Source: Azonexaceae bacterium (GTDB lineage Bacteria; Pseudomonadota; Gammaproteobacteria; Burkholderiales; Rhodocyclaceae). From it: a stretch of 64,000 nt of DNA. Location: NCBI GenBank assembly GCA_009469675.1, contig SSSZ01000046.1, forward strand, positions 1 to 64,000, read 5' to 3'. Shown in pieces: positions 27,623-36,886 of this stretch. A model generated the notes under the pieces. That model had not been told where the DNA came from. It saw only the letters and a program-made list of their open reading frames with translations, and searched no databases. The translations under genes were made by a program, and so were the position numbers. How positions within the stretch are numbered: position 1 is the first letter of the stretch; each line of letters opens with the position of its first letter.

Positions 27623-28432
27623 ATGAAATCCTTGTCCATCGCCTCCCTGATCGGAATTGGTGCCGCCTTGATCAGCGCCCCTGCCCTGGCCACAACCTGG
27701 AATTACGGCGCCGGTGCCACAACGACCGCGGCCAGCATTGTCAACAGCCCGGTGGGCGGCCCCTCCGCCACCGCCAAGACTTATGTGGCCTCGAACAATA
27801 CGACCACCCTGGCAAACGGCAACGTCACCAACTTTAATAGCGTTAATAGCGGCGGACTCAGCATGTGCAGCACCTTGGACCCCAGCTATCCGAACTGCAC
27901 GGCGCCCAACCATGCCCTCGACAACTCCACCGGTCTTGAGTCGCTGCTGCTGACCTTCGGCTCGGCGGTCAACCTCAACCAGATCGTTCTGGGCTACGCC
28001 CGGGAATCGGCGGGCAGCGGCTCCTACTTCGGTCGTGCCGACTTCTCGCTGCTTGCTTACACGGGCGGCGGCTCCCCCCTCAGCTTGACCTCGCTGAAGT
28101 ACAACAACCTGACCGTCAATGGCTGGTCGGTGGTGGGAAACTATGCCGACATCACCGGCACGGCAACCGTCAAAACCAACGTTTCTTCCAGCTACTGGCT
28201 GATCGCCGCCTACAACTCGCAATTTAGCGCTGGTGGCTGTTACGCCGCCGACGGCGTGACGGCATCCGCCAACTGCACGGTGGGCGGCGCCAGCGATGCT
28301 TTGGGTAGCGACTACCTCAAGGTCTACTCCGTGTCCGGCACCTCCGGCAACAAGACTCCGGAACCCTCGTCGCTGGCGCTGTTGGGAATTGGTTTGCTTG
28401 GCGCCCTGTCGCTGCGTCGTCGCCAGAAATAA
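27623..28432 (+). CDS. PEP-CTERM sorted exported protein
   Basis: A 269-residue protein with a signal peptide (cleavage near ALA-TT, residue 24), a Thr/Ser/Asn-rich beta-type body with two Cys pairs, and a C-terminal exosortase sorting signal: a PEP motif (TPEPSS), a hydrophobic helix and an RRRQK basic tail. Exosortase would cleave the tail and release or anchor the protein at the surface with the exopolysaccharide. The body has no domain I recognise. A sigma-54 promoter precedes it and a strong terminator follows. Confidence 0.88.
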   Translation: MKSLSIASLIGIGAALISAPALATTWNYGAGATTTAASIVNSPVGGPSATAKTYVASNNTTTLANGNVTNFNSVNSGGLSMCSTLDPSYPNCTAPNHALDNSTGLESLLLTFGSAVNLNQIVLGYARESAGSGSYFGRADFSLLAYTGGGSPLSLTSLKYNNLTVNGWSVVGNYADITGTATVKTNVSSSYWLIAAYNSQFSAGGCYAADGVTASANCTVGGASDALGSDYLKVYSVSGTSGNKTPEPSSLALLGIGLLGALSLRRRQK

Positions 28433-28468
28433 CGACGCCTGGCTAGAAGAACCTTTAGCCGCCAAGCC

Positions 28469-28500
28469 AAAGGCCCGCCTATGCGGGCCTTTCTTTGTTT
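28469..28500 (+). terminator. terminator of the PEP-CTERM gene
   Basis: Perfect ten-base arms AAAGGCCCGC / GCGGGCCTTT with a CTAT loop and a T-rich tail. It also separates the convergent ankyrin gene. Confidence 0.9.
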
Positions 28501-28521
28501 ACCCAACCTGGTCGGGGCAAC

Positions 28522-29019
28522 TCAGCAGGGCTTCCCCGCCTTGCAGCCCTTCAAGATCCACAGGGATACGACGCCGGCGACCTCGTTGGCCATCTGCTTC
28601 CGGGCCATCGACCCGACGTCGCGGCCGGCGTTGGTCTTGAGCAGCGGGTCGGCGCCGGCTTCGAGGAGAAGTTGGGCGTGCTTGGCGTTCTGGGTATAGG
28701 CTGCCATGTGCAGCGGCGTCGCCCCGTCTTTGTCGCGGGCGTTGGGGTCGGCGCCGGCAGCGATCAGCACCTTGAGGGGCGAGGTATCCGGGTTGGTAGC
28801 AGCGAGGTGCAAGGGAGTCCATCCCATATCGACGGTCCGCGCATCCCGGGCGGTGGGATTGGCCTTGAGCAGGGCGCTGACCTGCTCGCCCTTGCCGATC
28901 CTGGCGGCGTCGTGGATCGGCTGGTCGTCGGCGCCGAGCGTTTGAGCGTGGGCAGGAGCCAGGGCCAGACCGAGGGCCAAGGTCAGGGTCGCAATCAGGG
29001 GGGTGACAATGCGGGGCAT
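28522..29019 (-). CDS. secreted ankyrin-repeat protein
   Basis: A 165-residue periplasmic protein with a signal peptide (cleavage near AHA-QT, residue 25) and three ankyrin repeats (about residues 31-130; motifs DDQPIHDAARIGK, GWTPLHLAAT, GATPLHMAAYTQNAKHAQLLL). The C-terminal tail ends with two Cys (GCKAGKPC) that could form a disulfide. Ankyrin repeats mediate protein contacts; small periplasmic forms often accompany catalase or toxin-immunity genes, but no such partner is adjacent. Confidence 0.82.
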   Translation of the reverse strand: MPRIVTPLIATLTLALGLALAPAHAQTLGADDQPIHDAARIGKGEQVSALLKANPTARDARTVDMGWTPLHLAATNPDTSPLKVLIAAGADPNARDKDGATPLHMAAYTQNAKHAQLLLEAGADPLLKTNAGRDVGSMARKQMANEVAGVVSLWILKGCKAGKPC

Positions 29020-29177
29020 CGGAGTTCTCCGTAAACGGCAAGACGCAAAAAGAACCTAGTCTAGCCGGTGTTGACCCGCGAACTCTTGATCGATTTCAAA
29101 TTGACGCCACCGTGGGCGAATTTATCTCGCCGACCGTCGGAGGAAGGGATTCCGGCGGCGCCGAAATCCCCGGCCGA

Positions 29178-29642
29178 TCAATCCCGCCAGGCGCTGAAGA
29201 CGAAATCCTTGTCCTTCTGCGCCACGTGACAGGTATGGCAATCGGCCTGGCCCTTGGCGTCGATCGTTGCCTTGCGGGTTTTGGCGTCGAACACCTGGTA
29301 GCCCCAACCAGCGGTCTCCTTGTGGGCCTTGGCGTTTTTCGCCATGACCACGACGGCCTTGCGGTTGCCTTCGGAAACGGCATTATCCTTGTCGACGGCT
29401 TCGAAAAGGTCAAACACCAGTACCGAACCGTCGGCGAACTTACCCGTCTTGTAACCGGCCATCGCCTTCTTGTTGGCGTAGATGTGGTGCATGCCGCCGA
29501 CGGCATCGTAGAGGGGGTGGCCCTTGTTGAGGATCATCGACTTGACGTGGTTCCAGTCGCGAAATCCGTCCGGATAGGCAACATCGCCCGCCTGGGCGGA
29601 AAAAGCCAATGATGCGGCCAGAGCAAAAAGCAGGGCTTTCAT
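29178..29642 (-). CDS. cytochrome P460-family c-type haem protein
   Basis: A 154-residue periplasmic protein with a signal peptide (cleavage near AQA-GD, residue 18), a P460-fold body (YPDGFRDWNHVKSMI, HHIYANKKAM, FADGSVLVFDLFEA) and one C-terminal haem c site CHTCH (135-139). The family includes cytochrome P460, which oxidises hydroxylamine, and cytochrome c-prime-beta, which binds NO. Which type this is depends on the haem-crosslinking Lys, which I cannot assign without alignment. It is divergent from a MarR regulator and near nnrS, which suggests reactive-nitrogen handling. Confidence 0.82.
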   Translation of the reverse strand: MKALLFALAASLAFSAQAGDVAYPDGFRDWNHVKSMILNKGHPLYDAVGGMHHIYANKKAMAGYKTGKFADGSVLVFDLFEAVDKDNAVSEGNRKAVVVMAKNAKAHKETAGWGYQVFDAKTRKATIDAKGQADCHTCHVAQKDKDFVFSAWRD

Positions 29643-29692
29643 GGTGATCTCCTGAAGAATGGGATAGGCGATCCGGAATAAATCGCCCATCT

Positions 29693-29741
29693 AGTATCGA
29701 ATCGAAACCGTATTGCGTCAAGAGGCTTTTTATTCGATACT
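29693..29741. promoter_or_regulatory. inverted repeat in the P460/MarR divergent gap, likely operator
   Basis: AGTATCGAAT (29693-29702) and its exact complement ATTCGATACT (29732-29741) lie 39 bases apart in the 106-base gap between the P460 and MarR starts. The arrangement, near-symmetrical about the promoters, fits a MarR-type repressor controlling both genes. Repeats are seen; binding is inference. Confidence 0.55.
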
Positions 29742-29748
29742 CACTGCC

Positions 29749-30318
29749 ATGCCCCACGACCCCCTGCACCAACTCGTCACCTGCCTCGCCCGCGCCTTGC
29801 AAAGCGAGCAGCGGCAGCGCTCGACCGCGGCCGGCATGCCAACGGTGCACTGGCAGCTGCTCAACTACCTGCAGGCCGCCAACCGCTACAGCAACACGCC
29901 CCAGGCCATGACCGACTACCTCGGCCTGACCAAGGGAACCGTTTCCCAGAGCCTCAAGCTTCTGGAAAGCCGGGGCTGGATCACCCGCCAGGGCGACGCC
30001 CGGGACCGCCGGGTGATGCGCTTTTTCCTCACCCCGGAAGGCGCCGCCCTGATCGCCGAAGACCCCGGCGACGCCACCTGGGATCAGGCCCTGGCCGCAC
30101 TCCCGGCCGCCGACCGGGAAAGTGCGGCGGCCACCCTGGGCCGGTTGCTGCGCGGCTGGCAACAGGGCAGGGACGGACTGACCTTCGGGGTCTGCCGGAG
30201 CTGCGAACATTTCCGTCGCCAGTCTGGCAACGACGGGCAGCGCTGCGGCCTCACCGGCGAACCCCTGTCGGACGCCGACGCCACCCGCATCTGCCGCGAA
30301 CACAAGCAACCGGCCTGA
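29749..30318 (+). CDS. MarR-family regulator with C-terminal four-Cys motif
   Basis: A 189-residue MarR protein: helices LHQLVTCLARALQ, recognition helix in LGLTKGTVSQSLKLLESRGWI, and wing DARDRRVMRFFLTPEG (about residues 5-105). An extra C-terminal tail holds C149, C152, C166 and C182 in a CX2C-X13-C-X15-C pattern (CRSCEHF, RCGLTGEPL, ICREH), which could bind an Fe-S cluster or zinc and sense redox state or NO. The start MPHDPLHQ at 29749 is chosen over a longer frame that would run into the putative operator. Divergent from cytochrome P460. Confidence 0.82.
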   Translation: MPHDPLHQLVTCLARALQSEQRQRSTAAGMPTVHWQLLNYLQAANRYSNTPQAMTDYLGLTKGTVSQSLKLLESRGWITRQGDARDRRVMRFFLTPEGAALIAEDPGDATWDQALAALPAADRESAAATLGRLLRGWQQGRDGLTFGVCRSCEHFRRQSGNDGQRCGLTGEPLSDADATRICREHKQPA

Positions 30319-30537
30319 GGGCGCCGCCAACCGCAGGCACCACGGGCGAAAACCGGAGCGGCGGCGAAGACGAGGCGGCAAACCGCTACTGCTCCCCCGC
30401 CCAAAGGCGTGCCTGGCCGCAACCCGACCGCGACGAAAACGCCCCCCGACCAGACCCGGCCGCGGCACCTCCGGTATACTCGGCCCCCACGCCATTCCGC
30501 CAATTCGGACGCCCCCGCCGGCGCCGCGGCACTGATA

Positions 30538-31698
30538 ATGAAATTTTCCTCCCACCCCCTCTGGCTCGTCGGCTTCCGCCCCTTTTTCACCCTGGCCTGC
30601 CTGGCGGGCCTTGCCCTGCCCGTGTTGTGGACCCTGGTCTTTTCGGGCGCCGTGACCCTTCCCGGCAGTCCGGTTTCCCCCACCCAGTGGCACGCCCACG
30701 AAATGTTCTTCGGCTTCGGCTGGGCCGTATTGGGCGGTTTTCTCCTGACTTCCACCAAGAACTGGGTGCAGATTCGCGGCTACCGCGGCCCCGCCCTCAT
30801 GGCGCTGGCCGGCGCCTGGGTCTTCGAACGCCTCGGCATGGCCTGGGGCGGCAACTGGCCGGGGATGCTCTTCCGCCTCTCCAACAACCTGTTTCTCGGG
30901 CTGATCGTCACGATGCTGCTGTGGACGCTGATCCGCCATAGAAAAACCGACTCCTACGCCGACAACGGCTTTTTCCTCGTCATCCTGCCGCTCTTTCTGG
31001 CGGCCAAATACCTTCTGCTCGATGCCGCCACCTTCGCCGCCGGCTGGACCATGGCCCTCGGGCTTTTCCGCGTCGCCTTTCTGGTCATGCTCGAACGTAC
31101 CCTGACCCCTTTCATGAAAGGCGCCTTCCAGGTCGATCTGCCCCGCCTGTCCTGGCTCGACAAGCCGATCAAGCTCCTGGCCCTGGCCCTGGTCGGCGAA
31201 GCCGCGCTTCCCGGCGGCTTGGCCGCCGCCCTGGCCTGCCTCCTGGCAACGCTGCTCCTGGTTCGCTTCGCCCTCTGGCACCCCCGGCGGGCCTTGACCC
31301 GCATCGACATCGGCATCATGTACCTGGGCTACCTCGCCATCGTCGCCCAACTCGTCCTCGCCGCCTGGACCCACCTTGCCGCGCCGGGCTGGGTCGGTTC
31401 GCTGCCCACCCATGTGTTTACCTTCGGCGCCATGGGGCTGATCGTTCCCGCCATGCTCGTCCGCATTTCCAAAGGCCACACCGGCCGCAAGGTGGTTTTT
31501 GAAACCGCCGACAAAACCGCCCTCTGGATCATGATCGCCGCCTTCGCCGCCCGGGTGCTCGGGCCGCAGCTCTATCCAGCCGCCTACGGCCACTGGATCC
31601 ACCTGGCGGCAGCCGGCTGGTTCGCCTGTTTTGCCCTCCTCGGCTGGCGCTACGTCCCCTTCCTGCTGCGCCCGCGCATCGACGGCAAGGAACACTGA
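30538..31698 (+). CDS. nnrS: NnrS-family membrane haem-copper protein
   Basis: A 386-residue integral membrane protein with about ten to twelve hydrophobic helices and the family signature at the start ([19 protein letters not shown]) and the conserved [21 protein letters not shown], plus the later [27 protein letters not shown]. NnrS proteins relieve nitric oxide stress, apparently by limiting NO-iron complexes, and occur with denitrification genes. It follows the MarR gene by 219 bases (a TATACT at 30475-30480 could be a -10) and overlaps the yaiI-like gene by one base. Confidence 0.9.
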   Translation: MKFSSHPLWLVGFRPFFTLACLAGLALPVLWTLVFSGAVTLPGSPVSPTQWHAHEMFFGFGWAVLGGFLLTSTKNWVQIRGYRGPALMALAGAWVFERLGMAWGGNWPGMLFRLSNNLFLGLIVTMLLWTLIRHRKTDSYADNGFFLVILPLFLAAKYLLLDAATFAAGWTMALGLFRVAFLVMLERTLTPFMKGAFQVDLPRLSWLDKPIKLLALALVGEAALPGGLAAALACLLATLLLVRFALWHPRRALTRIDIGIMYLGYLAIVAQLVLAAWTHLAAPGWVGSLPTHVFTFGAMGLIVPAMLVRISKGHTGRKVVFETADKTALWIMIAAFAARVLGPQLYPAAYGHWIHLAAAGWFACFALLGWRYVPFLLRPRIDGKEH

Positions 31699-32174
31699 TG
31701 CAAATCTGGGTCGATGCCGACGCCTGCCCGGGGGTCATCAAGGAAATCGTCTTCCGCGCCGCCGAACGCCGGCAGATCATGACCATCCTGGTCGCCAACC
31801 AGATGCTGCGCACGCCGCCCTCGAAGTTCATCCGCGCCGTGCAGGTGCCGAGCGGCTTCGACGTCGCCGATGGGCACATCGTGGACCGGCTGGCCGCCGG
31901 GGATCTGGTCATCACCGCCGACATTCCGCTGGCTTCGGCGGTCATCGACCGCGGCGCCCACGCAATCAACCCGCGGGGCGAACTCTACACCACGGCCAAC
32001 ATCCAGGAACGCCTAGGGCTGCGCAATTTTCTCGAAGAACTGCGCAGCAGCGGCGTCCAGACCGGCGGTCCAGCCGCCTTCAGCCAGGCCGACCGCCAGG
32101 CCTTCGCCAACCAGCTAGATCGCCTGCTGACCCGGCTGGCCGGCGCCTCGACGCCACCGCCTACTTCCCGATAA
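31698..32174 (+). CDS. YaiI/YqxD family (UPF0178, DUF188) protein
   Basis: A 158-residue protein starting [20 protein letters not shown], the hallmark of the YaiI/YqxD family, with conserved [24 protein letters not shown]. The Asp residues resemble a PIN-like metal site, but the function is unknown. The start overlaps the nnrS stop (TGATG), so it is coupled to nnrS. Its 3' end overlaps the convergent decarboxylase gene by 14 bases. Confidence 0.9.
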   Translation: MQIWVDADACPGVIKEIVFRAAERRQIMTILVANQMLRTPPSKFIRAVQVPSGFDVADGHIVDRLAAGDLVITADIPLASAVIDRGAHAINPRGELYTTANIQERLGLRNFLEELRSSGVQTGGPAAFSQADRQAFANQLDRLLTRLAGASTPPPTSR

Positions 32175-32940
32175 ACTGAGGCGGGCGCTTTTCCTTGAAG
32201 GCGCGAATCCCTTCGGCGTAGTCGTGGCTGTCGTAGACCACCCGCCGCAGGCCCTGCACCTTCTCGAAGCCCCGCGGACTCACCGGCTTGGCGCCGGCCA
32301 GGACGCGCAACTGCTCCTTCATGACCCGGATGCTCAAGGGGGCGTTGTTGGCGATGCGCTCGGCCATGGCCTGGGTAAAGCCGGCGATCGAGTCGGCCGG
32401 AACGACGTGATTAATCATGCCGATACGTTCGGCTCGTTCGGCCGCCATGGGGGCGGCGGTAAAGGCCAGTTCCTTGACCAGGCGCAGGCTGCCGGCGCTC
32501 ATGAAGGTCATCATGCCGCTCACGTTGTAGGGCACGCCGAGGCGGGCCGGGGTGACGGCGAAGGTCGATTCCGGCGTGGCGATGACGATGTCGCAGGCCA
32601 GCACCGTCTCCACCGCGCCGCCCCAGACGCCCCCTTCGATCTGGGCAATGACCGGACAGGGATGGGTTTCGATGGTGCGCACCAGGTTGCGCAGGGGATC
32701 GTCCCAGCCCAGGGGATCGCGGCGGCCTTCCGGCAATTCGCTGACGTCGTGGCCGGCCGACCACACCTTGACCCCGGGCCGGGAGCGGAGAATCACCGCC
32801 CGCACGTCGCCGGCAGCGAATTTCGCGAGGGCCGCAATGACGCCGTCGACCAGGTCGTGGCTGAGGGCGTTCAGTTTTTTCGGGTTGTCGAGGATGATGC
32901 TGCCGACGAAACCTTCCTGCTTGACTTCGATTGCTTCCAC
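32161..32940 (-). CDS. methylmalonyl-CoA decarboxylase-like crotonase (ScpB/YgfG type)
   Basis: A 259-residue crotonase-fold enzyme matching the ScpB/MmcD group: [53 protein letters not shown], and [16 protein letters not shown], almost collinear with E. coli methylmalonyl-CoA decarboxylase (261 residues). It would convert (R)-methylmalonyl-CoA to propionyl-CoA. The GTG start at 32940 has AGGAG seven bases upstream. No methylmalonyl-CoA mutase is nearby. Confidence 0.85.
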   Translation of the reverse strand: MEAIEVKQEGFVGSIILDNPKKLNALSHDLVDGVIAALAKFAAGDVRAVILRSRPGVKVWSAGHDVSELPEGRRDPLGWDDPLRNLVRTIETHPCPVIAQIEGGVWGGAVETVLACDIVIATPESTFAVTPARLGVPYNVSGMMTFMSAGSLRLVKELAFTAAPMAAERAERIGMINHVVPADSIAGFTQAMAERIANNAPLSIRVMKEQLRVLAGAKPVSPRGFEKVQGLRRVVYDSHDYAEGIRAFKEKRPPQFIGK

Positions 32941-33149
32941 GGTTGCTCTCCTTTGGTGGTTTGACCGCCGAGCGATCAGGAGGGCGATCATAGGGACCGT
33001 GTTGCAGTGCGCCAATTACGGACATCCACAATTCCGTGAACGTCAACCGGATTTTCCTCGGGTTCTTTTCGGCCGGGAGAATTCCGCGCTTTTTCCTTCC
33101 AACTGGCGGACAATTGCCCCTACCCCAGGACTCTCTTGAAGGATCGCCG

Positions 33150-33518
33150 ATGAAATTCCTCCTCCCGCTTTTTCTCGCTGCCGGCCTTGCTGCCTCCGCC
33201 CTGGCCGCGCCGCCCCCGGGGCACCCCTCCCCTGAAGCCGCCCGAGAACTGCTGCTGCCCAACAAACCGCCCCGCGCTGCCGAACTTCCCAACGAAGGCA
33301 GCGTCGTCAGCACGATCAACGCCAACGAATACACCTACATCGAGGTCAAGCGGGGTGCCCAGACCGAATGGATCGCCGCCCCCCGCCAGGAACTCAAACC
33401 GGGCACCCTGATCCGCTTCGAAGAGGGGGCGGTGATGACCAACTTCCACAGCAAGCTCCTGCAGCGCACCTTCCCCCGCATCATGTTCGTCGGCTTCGTG
33501 GCGGCGGTGCCGAAATAA
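33150..33518 (+). CDS. NrfJ-like small periplasmic protein
   Basis: A 122-residue protein with a signal peptide (cleavage near ALA-AP, residue 19) and a compact OB-like domain with motifs NEYTYIEVKRGAQTEWIAAP, KPGTLIRFEEGAVMTNFHSK and LLQRTFPRIMFV, recalling NrfJ-related proteins found near nitrite-reduction genes. No haem or metal motif is present, and the biochemical role is unknown. Start at 33150 follows GAAGGA. Confidence 0.6.
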   Translation: MKFLLPLFLAAGLAASALAAPPPGHPSPEAARELLLPNKPPRAAELPNEGSVVSTINANEYTYIEVKRGAQTEWIAAPRQELKPGTLIRFEEGAVMTNFHSKLLQRTFPRIMFVGFVAAVPK

Positions 33519-33616
33519 GGGCGGGGATGACGGCCGGCTCGCGCCGTCTATACTGAGTGGGCATTCCGGAGCCGGGTGCCGTTCGCGCCCGGCGCGACGC
33601 CGTGAGAGGAGCACCC

Positions 33617-33997
33617 ATGAAACCCGACAATCCGGTCGCCTGGTTCGAGATCTACGTCGCCGACATGGATCGGGCCAGAGCCTTCTATACCGCCGTCTTT
33701 GGCCGCGAACTGAACCGTCTCGACGAAACCGGCGACGAACTCGAAATGTATGCCTTCCCCTGGAGCGAAGACGGCGGCGGCGCCCCCGGGGCTCTCGTCC
33801 ATCATCCCCTGATGGCGCCCGGCCAAGGCGGAACCCTGGTCTATTTCGCCTGCCGCGACGTCTCCGAGGAAGCCGAGCGGGCAGCCCAGAACGGCGGCAC
33901 CATCCACCGCCCCAAAATGTCGATCGGCAAACACGGCTTCATCGCCCTCGTGAGAGACAGCGAAGGCAACGTCATCGGCCTTTATTCACGCCAGTAG
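33617..33997 (+). CDS. VOC/glyoxalase-superfamily protein
   Basis: A 126-residue single VOC domain with the paired beta-alpha-beta pattern: VAWFEIYVADMDRARAFYTAVFG at the N-terminus and FIALVRDSEGNVIGLYSRQ at the C-terminus. These small proteins bind metals or drugs, or act as isomerases, but the substrate cannot be deduced. Start at 33617 has AGAGGA upstream. Confidence 0.82.
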   Translation: MKPDNPVAWFEIYVADMDRARAFYTAVFGRELNRLDETGDELEMYAFPWSEDGGGAPGALVHHPLMAPGQGGTLVYFACRDVSEEAERAAQNGGTIHRPKMSIGKHGFIALVRDSEGNVIGLYSRQ

Positions 33998-34060
33998 GGC
34001 GGCCGGCGGGTGGTCGATAGAAAAGCTTCGTCGCGCCTTACCGGGCAAGGCGCGATGAAC

Positions 34061-34099
34061 CAAAGAAAACGCCCGCCGCGATGCACTGCGGCGGGCGTT
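34061..34099 (-). terminator. terminator of the second PEP-CTERM gene (possibly bidirectional)
   Basis: Perfect twelve-base arms (34068-34079 and 34088-34099) with an eight-base loop; on the minus strand a T-rich TTTTCTTT run follows. The VOC gene reaches it from the other side. Confidence 0.8.
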
Positions 34100-34116
34100 C
34101 TTCCCGGTGGCGCGGT

Positions 34117-34995
34117 CTACGGTCGACTCCAGGAAAAGCGGCGGCGAACCCCAAGGAGGCCGGCAAAACCCAGCCCCAGCAGGGCCATCGACCCCGGTTC
34201 GGGGACCGAACCCGGCGGTGGATCGGCGATGATGCTGTCGTTGGCGCAAAGCTCGGTCCAGTGGATGTTGAAGGCTGATTGCCCGTCCCAGCCTGAATCG
34301 GTCAGCAAACTCACATCCAGGCTGAGTTCGTAGAAGTAGTGAAGGTCGTTCTTGTGGACGCCAAATCCGCTGGCGCCGACGGTGGTGTAGGCGAGATTGG
34401 CCATGCCGACCTTGGTGCCGCTTTTCAGGCTGGTCGGATGGGCGGGATCGGGATGGCTGGGATCGTAGTTGCCGGCGGCGTTCCACAGGCCGTAGTTCCA
34501 GGTGGGATTCTTGTAGACCCCGGTCAGGGCGGAAAAGACGCCGCCCACGGTGGACGCCCCCGACTGGTCCCCGAAGCTCTCGTAGGTATAGGTCTTGGTG
34601 GCGCTGTTGTAGGCGATGGCGTTCTTGATGTTGATGCCCATCTCGTAGCTGCCGTTCTTGCCGAAATCGATGGCGAAATCGCCGGCGCCGAAGGAGTTGG
34701 CCCCGGGATTATTGACCGTCCGCGGATCGTGGCCGGTGGCCAGGGCGATATACAGCTTGCCGCCGGAGATGGTTGCGTAGAGCGCTTCGGCATCGTAGGC
34801 CTGGCCGCCGTAGCCGGGGAAAAGGCGGGCACCGCTGCCGCCGGTCTGGTCCTCGACGGTGTAGTGGATGCCGGCGGCAGGCGTCCAGGACGACGGGCCA
34901 ACCCCCCAGTCGGCCAGGTTGCCGTCGACGGTGATGGGCAAGGCATGGGCGTTTCCGAATAACCCGAGGAGGGTCAGGCCGACGATTTTTTTCAT
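34117..34995 (-). CDS. PEP-CTERM sorted exported protein
   Basis: A 292-residue exported protein with a signal peptide (cleavage near AHA-LP, residue 18), a beta-rich body opening with ITVDGNLADWG, a motif common in carbohydrate-binding or DOMON-like surface proteins, and a C-terminal sorting signal (VPEPGS, hydrophobic helix, RRRFSWSRP). It shares no body sequence with the PEP-CTERM protein at 27623. The start at 34995 follows GGGGAAAG. No sigma-54 promoter like that of the first gene was found upstream. Confidence 0.88.
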   Translation of the reverse strand: MKKIVGLTLLGLFGNAHALPITVDGNLADWGVGPSSWTPAAGIHYTVEDQTGGSGARLFPGYGGQAYDAEALYATISGGKLYIALATGHDPRTVNNPGANSFGAGDFAIDFGKNGSYEMGINIKNAIAYNSATKTYTYESFGDQSGASTVGGVFSALTGVYKNPTWNYGLWNAAGNYDPSHPDPAHPTSLKSGTKVGMANLAYTTVGASGFGVHKNDLHYFYELSLDVSLLTDSGWDGQSAFNIHWTELCANDSIIADPPPGSVPEPGSMALLGLGFAGLLGVRRRFSWSRP

Positions 34996-35310
34996 TTCTT
35001 TCCCCTGATGAGCCAATGGCTGTTCCGATGGCTGCCAGTCTAGGGATCGGCCGGGGAATAACACAGGAACTATCTCACACCCGCCGGCACTGGGTCTTCC
35101 GCACAATTCGCTGGCACCGTTCCGGTTCCGGGCACCGGCTTCCGGAGTATGGGATACTCGCCATCCCTTCTCCCACCCCAGAAAAATCACGATGCACTCC
35201 CCTTCGTTCCGAAATCCCCCGCCGACCTGCCGGCCCAGTGCCTTTGCCGCGGCCCGGGTGGCCCCGCCGGCGGTGGCCGGGGTGTCCATCGAACCCGCCT
35301 CGGGCGCGGC
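34996..35310. other. 315-base gap between the second PEP-CTERM gene and rlmF
   Basis: This divergent gap holds promoters for both neighbours by position, but no convincing -35/-10 pair or sigma-54 site was found. The reading frame of rlmF stays open through much of it, so part could encode an N-terminal extension of RlmF. Nothing else was recognised. Confidence 0.4.
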
Positions 35311-36402
35311 ATGAGCGCCGCCGGAAAAGGCCCGATCCAGTCCCGGAAGAGCCCCAAGGCGGCGGCCGGCCAGCCGGCCAAACCGGGGCCGGCGGCTCGC
35401 TCTCGGGCGGTAGCCGTTGCGATGACCAAGGCGGCGATGCACCCCCGCAACCGCCATCTCCAGGGCTACGACTTTGCCGCCCTCTGCCATGCCGCTCCCT
35501 GGCTTTCGCGCCACCTGATGGCCACGCCCGACGGCACGACCAGCCTCGATTTCGCCGACCCGGCCGCGGTCAAGGCGCTGAACCGGGCACTCCTCGCCCG
35601 GGACTACGGCATCCGGGAATGGGATATCCCGGCCGGCCATCTCTGCCCCCCCGTTCCCGGCCGGGTCGACTATCTCCACCACCTGGCTGATCTCCTGGCC
35701 GCCGGCAACGATGGCGAAATTCCGCGGGGGCCGGCCATCCGCGTCCTCGACATCGGGGTCGGCGCCAATTGCATCTACCCCCTGCTCGGCCACGCCGAAT
35801 ACGGCTGGCGCTTTCTCGGTTCCGACATCGATGCGGCGGCCCTCGACCATGCCCGGGCCATGGTCGCCGCCAACGGGCTGGGCAAGGCCATCGGCCTGCG
35901 CCACCAACCGGTGGCCGACAACGTCTTTGCCGGCCTGCTGCGCTCGGGCGAGCACTATGACCTCAGCCTGTGCAATCCGCCCTTCCACAACTCGCCCGGG
36001 GAGGCCGACGACGCCGCCCGGCGCAAATGGAACCAGCTCGGCAAGCACCAAACGGCCAAAGGTGGCGGCCCCCACCTCAATTTTGGCGGCCAGGGCGCCG
36101 AACTCTGGTGTCCCGGCGGCGAACGGGCCTTCCTGCAAATCCTGATCGAACAAAGCGCCGGCATCCCCAAGCGCGTCCTGTGGTTTTCCAGCCTGGTCTC
36201 CAAGGCCGATAACCTGGGGGCGGTCGAAGCTGCCCTGGCCAAGGTGCATCCCCGGGAAACCCGCATCATCCCCATGGCCCAGGGGCAGAAGCAGTCCCGG
36301 CTGGTCGCCTGGACCTTCTGCAACACGAAGGAGCGGGAAAAATGGCGGCGCTCGCGGTGGGCCAAGGGAGAACCCGGCGAAGGCGCCGCTCCGCCGCCCT
36401 GA
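35311..36402 (+). CDS. rlmF: 23S rRNA (adenine1618-N6)-methyltransferase
   Basis: A 363-residue SAM-dependent methyltransferase. The family core is clear: [39 protein letters not shown], the SAM-binding [16 protein letters not shown], the catalytic NPPFH motif ([14 protein letters not shown]), [16 protein letters not shown] and the C-terminal [13 protein letters not shown]. It methylates A1618 of 23S rRNA. The start at 35311 (MSAAGKGP) is a guess; the conserved part begins some 40 residues later, after a basic Ala/Pro-rich leader, and longer in-frame starts exist. Confidence 0.92.
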   Translation: MSAAGKGPIQSRKSPKAAAGQPAKPGPAARSRAVAVAMTKAAMHPRNRHLQGYDFAALCHAAPWLSRHLMATPDGTTSLDFADPAAVKALNRALLARDYGIREWDIPAGHLCPPVPGRVDYLHHLADLLAAGNDGEIPRGPAIRVLDIGVGANCIYPLLGHAEYGWRFLGSDIDAAALDHARAMVAANGLGKAIGLRHQPVADNVFAGLLRSGEHYDLSLCNPPFHNSPGEADDAARRKWNQLGKHQTAKGGGPHLNFGGQGAELWCPGGERAFLQILIEQSAGIPKRVLWFSSLVSKADNLGAVEAALAKVHPRETRIIPMAQGQKQSRLVAWTFCNTKEREKWRRSRWAKGEPGEGAAPPP

Positions 36403-36472
36403 ACACCGGCCCCCCGGAGGTAACCGGAAGGCCGGATACCCCCTTTCCCGAACCATCACCCGACGAGGAATC

Positions 36473-36811
36473 ATGTCCGCCACTCCCGCCTGCCCGCAAT
36501 GCACCCTGGAAAACACCTACCCGGACGGGACCATGATCGTCTGCGCCGACTGCGGCCACGAGTGGCCCGCCGCGGCAACCCCCGACGACGACGAGGGGGA
36601 GCGCCTCGTCAAGGACGCCAACGGCAAGCTCCTGCAAAGCGGCGACACCGTCGTGCTGGTCCGGGATCTCAAGGTCAAGGGCAGTTCCGTCACCTTGAAG
36701 CAGGGAAGCAAGATCAAGGGCATACGCATCGTCGACGGCGACCACGAAGTCGATTGCAGGACCGACGCCGGGCCGATGCTGTTGAAGGCCTGTTATCTCA
36801 AGAAGACCTGA
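36473..36811 (+). CDS. yjdM: zinc-ribbon PhnA-family protein YjdM
   Basis: A 112-residue protein with an N-terminal zinc ribbon (CPQC and CADCGHEW, about residues 7-33) and a C-terminal SH3-like PhnA domain (VKDANGKLLQSGDTVVLVRDLKVKG, DGDHEVDCR). Despite the old phosphonate name, the function of YjdM is not established. Start at 36473 has GAGGA upstream; it follows rlmF by 70 bases and ends at a shared terminator. Confidence 0.93.
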   Translation: MSATPACPQCTLENTYPDGTMIVCADCGHEWPAAATPDDDEGERLVKDANGKLLQSGDTVVLVRDLKVKGSSVTLKQGSKIKGIRIVDGDHEVDCRTDAGPMLLKACYLKKT

Positions 36812-36832
36812 CCGGCCGGCCCGGCGCCCAAG

Positions 36833-36868
36833 AAAAAACGCCCCGCCGGCTTCCCGGCGGGGCGTTTT
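36833..36868. terminator. bidirectional terminator between yjdM and acnB
   Basis: Perfect fifteen-base arms (36835-36849 and 36854-36868) with a CTTC loop; A-run on the left and T-run on the right let it stop both convergent genes. Confidence 0.94.
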
Positions 36869-36886
36869 CCTTGCGACCAGTACGGC

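Noticed and set aside
34117-36516. Extended open frame joining the second PEP-CTERM gene with upstream sequence and opposing rlmF
   Set aside because: The signal peptide and ribosome site place the true start at 34995; the upstream part is antisense to rlmF.
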